Below, piece by piece: positions 48,988 through 56,503 of a stretch of 64,000 nucleotides of DNA. Every line of letters begins with the position of its first letter. The stretch's first letter is position 1. The notes beneath the pieces were generated by a model. It did no database searches. It was not told the DNA's origin and saw only the letters and a list, made by a program, of their open reading frames with translations. Position numbers and translations under genes: made by a program. The stretch is from Margaritifera margaritifera. Its lineage: Eukaryota > Mollusca > Bivalvia > Unionida > Margaritiferidae. Location: contig JAQPZY010001415.1 in assembly GCA_029931535.1 (NCBI GenBank), positions 1,392,501-1,456,500 of the forward strand, given 5' to 3'.

Positions 48988-49254
48988 AAGATGGCAGGGG
49001 GGGTCTCTATAGGTCCAAGATGGTGGGTGGACCTCTACGGGGGAGGGAGTGAGGGGGTGTGAGAAATAGAATTAATCTTTCTTGAAAAAGGGTGATCCTG
49101 TTGTATGCCTCCCAAATATTTAAGATATGTTATGTTTCGCTGCACACGCCTTGCGGCTACAAACAATGTTACAACATTTCCCAAAACCGAAGACGGGAGA
49201 ACAGTAAAAACACGTCTTGTTTTATCGACAGTCTGAAATGGACTGACTGAAAAT

Positions 49255-49770
49255 ACATTGTTACAGTTTTCATGAACGCATGTTTGGGCTCAAGAATGAG
49301 AGTGTAGAATAGGACGGGTTATAGAGTGCAGAATTGGATGGGTCATACTCGAGTCATTCTTACACCGTAAAGCTATGTGCTTGTTTGTTTTGTTTGTTTG
49401 TTTGTTTTTTTGTTTTTTTTTGGTTTCCTTCTGAAAACGGTAGATCTAGAATTTTTTCGTGACACATTGCAGTGCCAAAATAGGAACAAAGCTAAGATAC
49501 CTGACATGCACAAGAACAACTAAACTCAAGATTTTATATGAGCCAAAGATTGACCTATGGAAGAAAAATTGTCGTACAATTTTTAAAGGTTGCAAGTTTT
49601 TGAAAAAATTACAAAACTAACGTCACATTTCACATAATCATTGTGACTACTGCCAACATTTGTGGAGAGGCATCTTAAAACGGGAACAGATACCATGATC
49701 ATTTCAATCGAAATCATTGTATAAGAAACTTAGTGTGTGTGTTTGTGAAACAGAGAGAATTGACATTACG

Positions 49771-49823
<53 letters not shown>

Positions 49824-50922
49824 TTTATTCCTACTTTTAAAAAAATCACGACACTTACCTTTTTTTTATGGTATATTTTCCTTAAGAAATTTCAAAATCA
49901 CACATTCCATTTTTAAAAAATCACATCGATAGGAAAAAAATCCTCTTTTTTCGGTAAAATATCACAAGATTGAATTGGAGACATAGTATACTAAAATCCT
50001 TCTTTTGAAAACGTAGATGTAAAATTCTCACAAAATAATACATCCAAACGTTCTGTGATGTATTTTGACTTAAGGCTGATACACTTTCCATTGATCACAA
50101 ATTATACGATGGGGTTGTGCACAGAACATTAGATTATAATGGTCTAGACTAAAAGTAACACTAAACTTCCGAAATTGTACCGGACGTTAGCGGAGACTTA
50201 AAATAATCCTGAAAAAAAACAAAAAGGGAAAATTTTTTTTTTGATTTTTTAAATTTTGTTTATATCAAAACACACAAACACACTATCTACATTTTTTTTT
50301 TTGGGAAGGGGAAATTTTTTATAAAACAAATCAAACACACAAACACACTATCTACATTTTTTTTTGGGAAGGGGAAATTTTTTAAAAAACAAATCAAAAA
50401 CACACAACCATTTTTTTTACTTTTTAAATTTTTTATATCAAAACACACACCACAAATATACAATCCATTTTTAAAAAAAAAAATTTTATTTGATGGACTG
50501 CAAAAGTTGTTGTTGTTGTTGTTGTTGTTGTCTTTGCTGCTGCTGCTGTTGGTGCTGTAGTCTATTTCTTTCCTCCCAATTTTAGATCGATAGAAAGAGA
50601 GGGAAAGTGGTTTTTTTTTTGGTTTGGTCGGTAAAAAACAAACCACACAACACCATTCAGATATATACATCAATAATAATAATTATATTTTATTCAATGT
50701 ATATACATTATGTTACTCGTGGTAATAAAACAATTTCATATAAGTCCAATACAGTTCAATACACTTCCATATATACCTTTTCATTCTCTTATTGTTCTGA
50801 CACTTCAGGAAGATTCTTGTCTACAATTCTCTCATAACTTTCTTCTGGACTCTCATTGATAAACTCCAACTTAATAAAATGTCCATTATCATCTCGAATC
50901 CACCGCTCTTTTTTACAAATCT
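49255..50922 (+). repeat. Left terminal inverted repeat of the Polinton (visible part)
   Basis: About 1.67 kb is the reverse complement of 62322-64000 with very few substitutions. Its inner edge falls inside the HNH gene, so the last ~39 codons of that gene belong to the TIR. It includes a (GA)n tract of about 46 nt at 49774-49819, (TTG)n and (CTG)n tracts near 50505-50555, and a duplicated gaaattttttataaaacaaatcaaa block at about 50300-50400. A polyadenylation signal for the HNH gene lies at 50689-50694 (minus strand). Confidence 0.95.
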
Positions 50923-51643
50923 TGTAAACTTTACTATGATCTAATCCAAAACACCTTGCCACATCATGAATGGAATCCATCCGACTATATAATCCTGAAT
51001 TCAAGTCAGTTAATTTCACAGGTCTCACAAATCCTCCAATGACTTGACTCTTCTTCTCTGGCTCTTCCCATCTAGCTTGAAATCTTTTCTGGAACTTCTT
51101 CGAAAAGACCGACTTACAAATTCCAGTACAGCAAAAGTGGATACTTCCTGTAACACAATCAAAATATTCAGCAGCCTTTTCCATACTTTCAAATCTTCTT
51201 TCCTCTGTCTCACCAACAAACTGGCACAACACACTTCTATTACTTCCAAAATTAACTCTCCTTTTTTCTTTATCATTCTTCACATGTTTATGCAAACATG
51301 TTCGTTCACTAGCAGTCATCACTTGAAGATTTTCTATTCTATCATCATCAAGTACATCATTGAGATGTACCACTTCACTCTGTCTTGGTAGATCCACTCC
51401 ATTCACCGCTTCAAAGACAAATCTCCCTCGATTTGTATGTTTCTTCCTCTTTCCTTCCTTACCAGTAACCTTAATCTTTATCAATCCAAATGAATTCAAA
51501 TTTCCTTTGACTTTCCTTCCATACTTCATATGATAGACATTACCAAGTATGTCAGCAGCATAATTATCATACACCTTATGAACATATTTATTCAGTTCAA
51601 TTCCAGTATCTTGACTTTTATCTCGAGCGCAGTACTTTTCCAT
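50789..51643 (-). CDS. HNH endonuclease with NUMOD-type DNA-binding modules
   Basis: 284 residues from ATG 51643 (a TTG 21 bases upstream is also in frame). Residues about 24-58 (YAADILGNVYHMK...NSFGLIKIKV) resemble a NUMOD4 module. Residues 71-113 hold an HNH_3-type site: RFVFEAVNG, then VVHLNDVLDDDRIENLQVMT with His93 and Asn105 in catalytic or metal-binding positions. Residues 150-178 (FESMEKAAEYFDC-TGSI) and 219-245 (SRMDSIHDVARCFGLDHSKVYKICK) are two NUMOD1-like helix-turn-helix units that would contact DNA. Such proteins are homing-type nickases or endonucleases in phages and large DNA viruses. It is divergent from the polymerase remnant, 107 bp away, and its last ~39 codons lie in the TIR. 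It may act in TIR conversion or target-site cutting (inference). Confidence 0.8.
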   Translation of the reverse strand: MEKYCARDKSQDTGIELNKYVHKVYDNYAADILGNVYHMKYGRKVKGNLNSFGLIKIKVTGKEGKRKKHTNRGRFVFEAVNGVDLPRQSEVVHLNDVLDDDRIENLQVMTASERTCLHKHVKNDKEKRRVNFGSNRSVLCQFVGETEERRFESMEKAAEYFDCVTGSIHFCCTGICKSVFSKKFQKRFQARWEEPEKKSQVIGGFVRPVKLTDLNSGLYSRMDSIHDVARCFGLDHSKVYKICKKERWIRDDNGHFIKLEFINESPEESYERIVDKNLPEVSEQ

Positions 51644-51695
51644 CTTCACAGTTTGAAAGTTCAATCACGACTAGTGATTCTGAGGGTAAGAAGGT

Positions 51696-51710
51696 CTATA
51701 TATATAGGTT
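51696..51710 (+). promoter_or_regulatory. TATA box for the polymerase remnant gene
   Basis: The sequence ctatatatatagg lies about 50 bp before ATG 51751, within the 107-bp divergent spacer shared with the HNH gene. The position matches TATA boxes of other genes in the element. Confidence 0.7.
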
Positions 51711-51750
51711 CCCTGGGTGAAACTCAATCAGCTTCAAAGTAAACTTCAAG

Positions 51751-52641
51751 ATGAAAAGATCACGCCGAAGCCATGAGAAACCAGAAGAAGAAGAAGAAGA
51801 AGAAACAAAGAGGCCACGACGACGAAGACATTCCGTACCGCCTGAAACACCGCTAGATGAACTACTAGCTCAAGTCCATGCTAGTGACTTCGAAGAGGAG
51901 ATGAGTGAACCTGAAACCCAAACTTCTAACCCACCCAAAACAAAATCCACTACCAGAACCCCAGACCAAGAAATACAACCTAGTACTTTGGCTCCTCCTG
52001 AAAATTACTATTGGATTCTAGAGACTCAAAAAATAACTTCTCGAAAATTTAAAACTACAGCTTACACTCACACGGTTCACTTTAAAGACTTCAAGTCCAA
52101 AGTACCTCCCGAGAAAGCGGCGGGGTTCATTAGCGATTTGTGGGATTCTGTCTTAATGAACTTGAAACGACAATGTGGAGCCAAAGAAGACGATCGATTG
52201 AGACTGGCCATTCATCATGACAATTTGAAGAGTCCTGTTTGGATCGAGTTCAGCACCCCGGCAGAATTAACGCCAGACAAAGTCATGTCCAAAATAGAAC
52301 ATGTGCAACAATCGAACGACAAGTTTACCATCACCGATGGAAAGGCCACACTTTACTTGACTCACGTTTCCCCTCCTTGAGGAAGTGGACGAAGTAGGAA
52401 ACCGTTACTGGTGGACGATATTCAAAGTACCAAACGCAGTGTCGTCCAAATCGACAATACTCAAGACCATATGTGCTTTGCTCGGGCTATTGTGGTGGGC
52501 CGCACCTATGCTAACAAGAACGAGAGCAAAGAATGGAAAAGAGCCCGGAATAACATTCGACAGTCGGACAGAACCAAACAACGAAACAAAGCAGAACTCC
52601 TGTTGCAACAAGCAGGCATCCCTAACCAGCCAAGTGGTTAA
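51751..52641 (+). pseudogene. Protein-primed DNA polymerase B, N-terminal region (TGA-interrupted, catalytic domains deleted)
   Basis: ATG 51751 opens 209 codons to TGA 52378-52380; the same frame then continues to 52641. Residues 1-80 are a charged, basic and acidic leader; residues 86-209 match the N-terminal domain of Polinton PolB: RLRLAIHHDNLKSPVWIEF, PAELTPDKVMSKIEHVQQSN, and a LTHVS strand just before the TGA. After the stop come GSGRS and SVVQIDNTQDHMCFARAIVV, the conserved segment where Polinton polymerases read R-I-I-N-DxxCxARAIV, then LLLQQAGIP. The frame is lost where the exonuclease and palm domains (roughly 700 more residues) should start. The polymerase would normally copy the element by protein priming; this copy cannot. 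Confidence 0.8.
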
Positions 52642-52829
52642 CTTTGAGGTTTTGAAAAAATGCTTTGCTGTCTGGACAAGTGGAATTCTTTCGAGTGCAC
52701 ACGTTAGAACCTCACAAGATCGTACGGTTACCTAATCATCAAATTGTCACTCGTCCTTTACAAAAAGTGTACCAAATCGTGTACCAGAAGCGAGTGAGAC
52801 TTCCAGACCACACCAATTTACATTACTGA
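52642..52829 (+). pseudogene. Probable C-terminal tail of PolB
   Basis: A separate frame from about 52656 (after a TGA) to TGA 52827-52829 encodes EFFRVHTLEPHKIVRLPN and then KVYQIVYQKRVRLPD. The last part resembles the (K-Y--VY-KRV-LPD) tail of Polinton polymerases, which would place an internal deletion of roughly 2 kb or more between this segment and the N-terminal remnant. The tail identification is from pattern memory and needs a profile search. Confidence 0.45.
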
Positions 52830-52844
52830 CACGCCGATCTGCAG

Positions 52845-52854
52845 TATAAAAAAG
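52845..52854 (+). promoter_or_regulatory. TATA box for the BIR gene
   Basis: The sequence tataaaaaag is followed by a short GC-containing leader, about 106 bp before the chosen ATG 52951 and about 52 bp before an in-frame TTG (52897). Confidence 0.65.
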
Positions 52855-52950
52855 GGCACCCCTTCCAAACCTAACCATTCATTGTGACTTTCAACGTTGA
52901 CCGAGCAAGAAGAAGAAAAAAAGATTAATTTTGTCATCCTCCCACCAAAG

Positions 52951-53529
52951 ATGAATAAGAATACTCATGCCACCCACCCACCGAGTGAGAAATCTAGTGG
53001 TGTGAACTCCAAGTACCATTACGACTTGGAGTGCGATGCAGTGCCATGCGACGAGACGGATTCCGTAAGCGTTGACAGCATCGATTCATACGATCAGACG
53101 GATGCCGTACGCTTGGACATCGTCGATGCAGCACGTGTACCTCACCGTCCCTCTAGAGATGCAGGACGACCTTTCTTCTTTATTGGGAAGAATGCTAAAC
53201 GTACCTGTGAATGTCATAAAGAATTGACGATACCTGTGGCTCTGCCTGGTTATTCCAAGTATGATAATCGACTCGAGACGTTCAAAGACAAGTGGCCTAA
53301 ATTTCTACTACAATCCACTACTGACAAAGCTTTAGCCAGATCTGGATTTATCTACTTGGGAGAAGGAGATAAAGTTCAATGTTTCAGTTGCGGTGTGAGA
53401 CTTCACCAATGGGAGCCTACCGACTCAGCTTACATTGAACATGCCAGATGGTCTCCGCACTGTCAGTTCTTACCTTTAGTGGCCTCAGAAGAGTACGGGT
53501 ACGATGAGCCAGATGCCAAGAAGAAGTAA
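52951..53529 (+). CDS. BIR-domain protein (IAP-like)
   Basis: 192 residues from ATG 52951. The first 95 residues are acidic and serine-rich with no domain, apart from an extra TCECH cluster (85-89). Residues about 104-175 are a BIR domain: RLETFKDKWP, ALARSGFIYLGEGDKVQCFSCGVRLHQWE, then the EH and PHC ligands. The zinc ligands Cys144, Cys147, His164 and Cys171 give the canonical CX2CX16HX6C spacing. There is a single BIR and no RING. BIR proteins of DNA viruses commonly block host cell death, but some animal BIR proteins do not, so anti-apoptotic action is inference. It probably came from a host gene. It sits between the polymerase relic and the LR-RIY gene. Confidence 0.9.
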   Translation: MNKNTHATHPPSEKSSGVNSKYHYDLECDAVPCDETDSVSVDSIDSYDQTDAVRLDIVDAARVPHRPSRDAGRPFFFIGKNAKRTCECHKELTIPVALPGYSKYDNRLETFKDKWPKFLLQSTTDKALARSGFIYLGEGDKVQCFSCGVRLHQWEPTDSAYIEHARWSPHCQFLPLVASEEYGYDEPDAKKK

Positions 53530-53535
53530 AAAAAC

Positions 53536-53974
53536 ATGTCGGAGGATACTTTACAAGAATACATTTGTGGTTTACCTTTGGAGCTGCGAGAACGCATTTA
53601 CCAGTATTTTGTCCCTAGTTTTAGAAGATCGCATTTGTGACTTGCCTTCGAAGTTGCGAGTACGCATTTACAAAGAGTTGGTCCAGATCCAAGTGAAACC
53701 CAAACTCAAAGTCATTCCTCGATTTGCACACTACCGTGACTTTCACCGTATCAGAAATCTGATTTTGAAGAAAAACTATCACCAGTATCGTGAAGAATAC
53801 AAAAGAGAGTTACTTCTTTCCAAATCGGAAACTTTACCCAAGTACATTGCTGGCATGCCTTTGAAGTTACGAAAACGGATTTACCAAGAGTTTGTCAAAA
53901 TCCAAGTGAAACGTAAACTCAAAGTCATTTCTCGATTTTTACACTATACCCTCTTTCAAGGGTGTCTTTCATGA
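53536..53974 (+). pseudogene. LR-RIY repeat protein (F-box-like motif), frameshifted
   Basis: ATG 53536 opens YICGLPLELRERIYQYFV and stops at 53638-53640. The neighbouring frame carries two more versions of the motif: ICDLPSKLRVRIYKELVQIQVK (about 53630-53695) and IAGMPLKLRKRIYQEFVKIQVK (about 53850-53915), each followed by P/SKLKVI-RF-HY. Three repeats of LP-(K/E)LR-RIY-xxV are thus split by a frame change near 53605-53620. The LPxELRxRIY core resembles the first helix of F-box-like motifs used to recruit SCF ubiquitin ligases, but the segment is too short to be sure. A frameshift mutation or a sequencing error in this copy are both possible. It overlaps the next gene by ATGA. Confidence 0.5.
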
Positions 53975-54117
53975 CTAGGACACGAAACTATTGTTGTACA
54001 TTGACGTGTTTATATGACAGTTTGATGGTTTTAGTGGTAGTCTTCATTGTGTACGTGTTCATTTTAATTGCATATTTTCTCACTAATTCACTTCTTCGTG
54101 TTCGTGTAAAGTTGTAA
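53971..54117 (+). CDS. Small single-pass membrane protein
   Basis: A 48-codon frame whose ATG overlaps the stop of the previous frame (ATGA at 53971-53974), the same overlap used between the two-helix membrane protein and the penton gene downstream. The peptide has two Cys near the N-terminus and one strong hydrophobic helix (SLMVLVVVFIVYVFILIAYFL, residues 17-37), followed by a short basic tail (RVRVK). The topology would be N-out or lumenal, C-in by the positive-inside rule. Small membrane proteins are common in tailless dsDNA virus operons. No family is recognised. Confidence 0.5.
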   Translation: MTRTRNYCCTLTCLYDSLMVLVVVFIVYVFILIAYFLTNSLLRVRVKL

Positions 54118-54119
54118 AA

Positions 54120-54200
54120 AATATGTTTTTGTTGGTTGGTTGGTTGTTTTTTTTTAAAAAAAATAAAAAAATAAACGTGTATGAAAATGTATAAAATGTC
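54120..54200 (+). promoter_or_regulatory. Polyadenylation signals and TATA box before the ATPase gene
   Basis: aaataaaaaaataaac at about 54161-54175 offers poly(A) signals for the upstream genes. The TATA box tataaaat (54190-54197) lies 53 bp before ATG 54243. Confidence 0.65.
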
Positions 54201-54242
54201 TTGGGTCTTTGTCTTCTTCTCAAAAATCTTCTTACCTCAATC

Positions 54243-54986
54243 ATGGCTACATCATCTTCTTATTCTACCTCGTCTACCTCTTCTGCTTCTGTCGTCAAAG
54301 TGATTGACGAAAAGTTAGATCGTCAAAGTTGGAATGCTTTGTATCTGCGCCATCCATTTAACATGTTGATTGCTGGACCCAGTGGTTCAGGCAAAACCGA
54401 ATTTGTCAAACGATTGATCGAACACAAAACTGATTTGTTTGATCATCCACCTCAACGTATCGTGTGGTGTTACAAAGAGTGGCAACCGTCTTACACGTTA
54501 TTGAAAGAAAGTCAAGGAGAAACCATTTCGTTTGTAGAAGGTATTCCTCATGAAGACGATGGAATCGTGTCTGACGTGAGTCAAACTCATTTAGTTATTT
54601 TTGATGACATGTTAGGAGAAGACGAAGAAGAAATTAAACTTTGGTTTACACGAAAAGGTCACCATCGTAATGCTAGTATTGTGTACATAACACAAAATTT
54701 ATTTCAACAGAGTAAAGCCCATCGAACTATTAGTTTGAATGCTCATTACGTGGTCTTGTTTAAAAGTCCCAGAGACAAATCTCAAGTACAAGTGTTAGCC
54801 AAACAGTTAGGAGCTCCTTGGCTCAATTATGCGTACGACGATGCCACTCAAACCCCTCACGAGTATTTACTCATTGACTTAAAACCGACCACTCCTGACT
54901 ATTTGAGATTTCGTGCCAGTATCTTTCACTCTTGGGGTCAAGAAGGTGGTCCTGTCATTTACACGTCCCCTTCAGTCCATTTTTAA
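54243..54986 (+). CDS. Genome-packaging ATPase (FtsK-HerA/A32 type)
   Basis: 247 residues from ATG 54243 (the TTG at 54201 is rejected because the TATA box directly precedes it). Walker A GPSGSGKT at 45-52, Walker B HLVIFDDML at 116-124, and the sensor-like YITQNLF at 148-154 give the order found in packaging ATPases of Polintons, virophages and NCLDV (A32). The Ser/Thr-rich first 17 residues are probably disordered. The protein drives ATP-dependent DNA entry into preformed capsids. The frame is intact and all motifs are present. Start of the morphogenesis block: the two basic proteins follow directly. Confidence 0.92.
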   Translation: MATSSSYSTSSTSSASVVKVIDEKLDRQSWNALYLRHPFNMLIAGPSGSGKTEFVKRLIEHKTDLFDHPPQRIVWCYKEWQPSYTLLKESQGETISFVEGIPHEDDGIVSDVSQTHLVIFDDMLGEDEEEIKLWFTRKGHHRNASIVYITQNLFQQSKAHRTISLNAHYVVLFKSPRDKSQVQVLAKQLGAPWLNYAYDDATQTPHEYLLIDLKPTTPDYLRFRASIFHSWGQEGGPVIYTSPSVHF

Positions 54987-54993
54987 AAAAGAC

Positions 54994-55000
54994 TATAAAA
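54994..55000 (+). promoter_or_regulatory. TATA box for the first basic virion-type gene
   Basis: gactataaaaac is 55 bp before ATG 55049, just after the ATPase stop. The leader ends tctttttgagagaagaag. Confidence 0.7.
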
Positions 55001-55048
55001 ACAACCTACAGCGTCATTTTTGTCTCACACTCTTTTTGAGAGAAGAAG

Positions 55049-55822
55049 ATGACTTCCTTTCAATCGCATCCTTCGGCTAAATTGATTCGTGCCTTGTATG
55101 GCATTAGTCGTGAAAAAAATGCACAAGTCCGTGCTCATTTGTTAGAAGCGAGTCTGAAAGAAGTGTTACGATGGTTTACTTTGACAGCACGTCAATTACT
55201 GCAAGGCATCATTCACATCCCTCATCAAACTCAACGTTTTTTTCAAAGACATAAAGGAGCATTGTCACAACTGGCTGATCCTAGAATCGATTCACGGACT
55301 AAAAAACAAATCATTTTAACTCCTGGTGGAAGTGGTTCTTTAGGAGGGGTTATGATTCGTTCCCTTTTGAAATGGGATCCTAATGATGCCAAAGCCAAAA
55401 AACCCAAAGCACCCAAAAAGAAGAAAAGTCCAAAGAAGAAAAAGAAAACCACCCACCAGAAAAAGAAAAGTTCTACCAAGAAGAAGAAAACACCTACCAC
55501 TAGCACCGGCCGCAAGAGAGGTACTGCGGCCAGGACGCAAACGTACACCCGCAAGACACCACGACAAACAACCGTGACGAGGTCTCCTTCTCCTTCGTCC
55601 CCATCATCTTTGTCTTCTTCACCACCCTTCACGATGATGCCTGCCAAACCGGACTTAAGACAAGTGTTTCCTAATTTGATGCAAAAATGGAAACCTATTT
55701 CGAAAGTTACCCCTTCGGGACCCTCGACGACAGAAGCTGATCTGGCTATGGCAGCGGCCGCCAACAAAGTACCATCCCTAAAACCAAAGTTCAAGAAAGA
55801 ACCGGCGTGTTACAAAGTTTAG
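55049..55822 (+). CDS. Basic Polinton protein with HLLEAS-KEVL core and Lys/Ser-rich tail
   Basis: 257 residues. Residues 20-112 form a helical core: RAHLLEASLKEVLRWF, QLLQGIIHIP, FFQRHKGALSQLADP, TKKQIILTPGGSGSLGG and then a hydrophobic end. This core aligns residue for residue with the gene at 56001, so the two are paralogues. Residues 115-165 are almost pure Lys/Pro/Thr (KKKKSPKKKKKTTHQKKK), and 175-210 are Ser/Pro, both DNA-binding-tail-like. The reading ends at KKEPACYKV. A neighbouring frame continues with conserved-looking sequence (see the feature at 55740-55942). A nucleoprotein or core role is likely; no family name is certain. Confidence 0.75.
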   Translation: MTSFQSHPSAKLIRALYGISREKNAQVRAHLLEASLKEVLRWFTLTARQLLQGIIHIPHQTQRFFQRHKGALSQLADPRIDSRTKKQIILTPGGSGSLGGVMIRSLLKWDPNDAKAKKPKAPKKKKSPKKKKKTTHQKKKSSTKKKKTPTTSTGRKRGTAARTQTYTRKTPRQTTVTRSPSPSSPSSLSSSPPFTMMPAKPDLRQVFPNLMQKWKPISKVTPSGPSTTEADLAMAAAANKVPSLKPKFKKEPACYKV

Positions 55823-55942
55823 TAGATTTATCCAAACAAGAATTGAGTCGATTTAGTCCTTTGAAAACACCTCAACGTCGAGTCAGACCTGTCGTGAAGT
55901 TGGTACGTCGTGCAGACAATCAGTGGAGACGTGTTCCAGTAT
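55740..55942 (+). pseudogene. Frame-shifted C-terminal continuation of the first basic protein
   Basis: In the -1 frame, from a TGA near 55738 to TAA 55940-55942, 67 codons are open and contain GVLQSLVDLSKQELSRFSPL, then RRVRPVVKLVRR and WRRVPV. It has no ATG. The first ~80 bases overlap the end of the upstream frame. It looks like a natural C-terminus displaced by a one-base change, or one expressed by frameshifting. The TATA box of the next gene overlaps its stop. Confidence 0.5.
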
Positions 55943-55948
55943 AAAATA
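55940..55948 (+). promoter_or_regulatory. TATA box for the second basic protein gene
   Basis: gtataaaatag lies 53-61 bp before ATG 56001, overlapping the TAA that ends the frame-shifted continuation. Confidence 0.7.
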
Positions 55949-56000
55949 GAAGGGTACCCTGCTAAAAGACTTCAGACTTGTTTTCTACCGACTAAAAAAG

Positions 56001-56432
56001 ATGGCTCCCAAACGTGCACACCACCACCACCACCACCAAAAAAAGAAGAAAACCAGTAAAAAAGGACGACTTCTTCCCCCTCGTCTAGCCAAACATTGGG
56101 ATGTCTTGTCTGTCCTGAACAAATCCAAACCTCCCATGCGAAAACAACTCATTCAAACAGCTCCTAAAGAAATCATCGATACCGTGTGTGAATGTTGTTT
56201 GAACGTGTTAAAAGGAACGGTACCTTTGTCTAAGATACAGAAACAAAAATTAGGGAAACATCGGAACGTTCTTCGTCAAATGGTGAAAAAGAAAATACCT
56301 CTTCAACAAAAGAAAAAAATGTTGGTACAACGAGGTGGATTTCTACCTATGTTGATAGGACCATTGTTAAAAATAGCCGCTCCTTTGTTAGGAACGATTG
56401 CTGGACCACTTTTAGGAGGAGTCATGCGATAA
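56001..56432 (+). CDS. Basic Polinton protein with CLNVLKG core and hydrophobic GGFLPML tail
   Basis: 143 residues: a His6-7 and Lys-rich N-terminus, then core helices (PMRKQLIQTAPKEIID, CLNVLKGTVPLSKIQKQKL, HRNVLRQMVKKKIPLQQKK), then RGGFLPMLIGPLLKIAAPLL, an amphipathic to hydrophobic segment that could insert in membranes. The layout recalls adenoviral pVI/pX-type minor virion proteins, and this ORF family accompanies Polinton capsid genes in many invertebrates. The core is homologous to residues 27-107 of the gene at 55049. A packaging, cementing or membrane-penetrating role is inferred from position and composition only. Confidence 0.8.
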   Translation: MAPKRAHHHHHHQKKKKTSKKGRLLPPRLAKHWDVLSVLNKSKPPMRKQLIQTAPKEIIDTVCECCLNVLKGTVPLSKIQKQKLGKHRNVLRQMVKKKIPLQQKKKMLVQRGGFLPMLIGPLLKIAAPLLGTIAGPLLGGVMR

Positions 56433-56444
56433 AAAAAAAAAGAA

Positions 56445-56455
56445 GGATAAAAAGG
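56445..56455 (+). promoter_or_regulatory. TATA-like box
   Basis: ggataaaaagg is about 57 bp before ATG 56504, matching the spacing of the other boxes but with a weaker sequence. Confidence 0.5.
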
Positions 56456-56503
56456 AACACCCTTCTCTGAAATGACCACACCTTTTTGGTACCTTTGAAT
56501 GAA

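Noticed and set aside
49717..49932. Arg-Glu repeat frame (and 63326-63523 on the other strand)
   Set aside because: Translation of the (GA)n tract in the TIR.
50287..50673. 128-codon minus-strand frame with a twin at 62570-62956
   Set aside because: It is present twice only because it lies in the two TIR copies. The peptide is Lys/Asn/Phe low complexity and lacks domain features.
55243..55794. Hydrophobic 183-codon minus-strand frame
   Set aside because: It is the complement of the Lys/Ser-rich plus-strand gene; poly-Lys codons read as Phe/Leu runs on the other strand.
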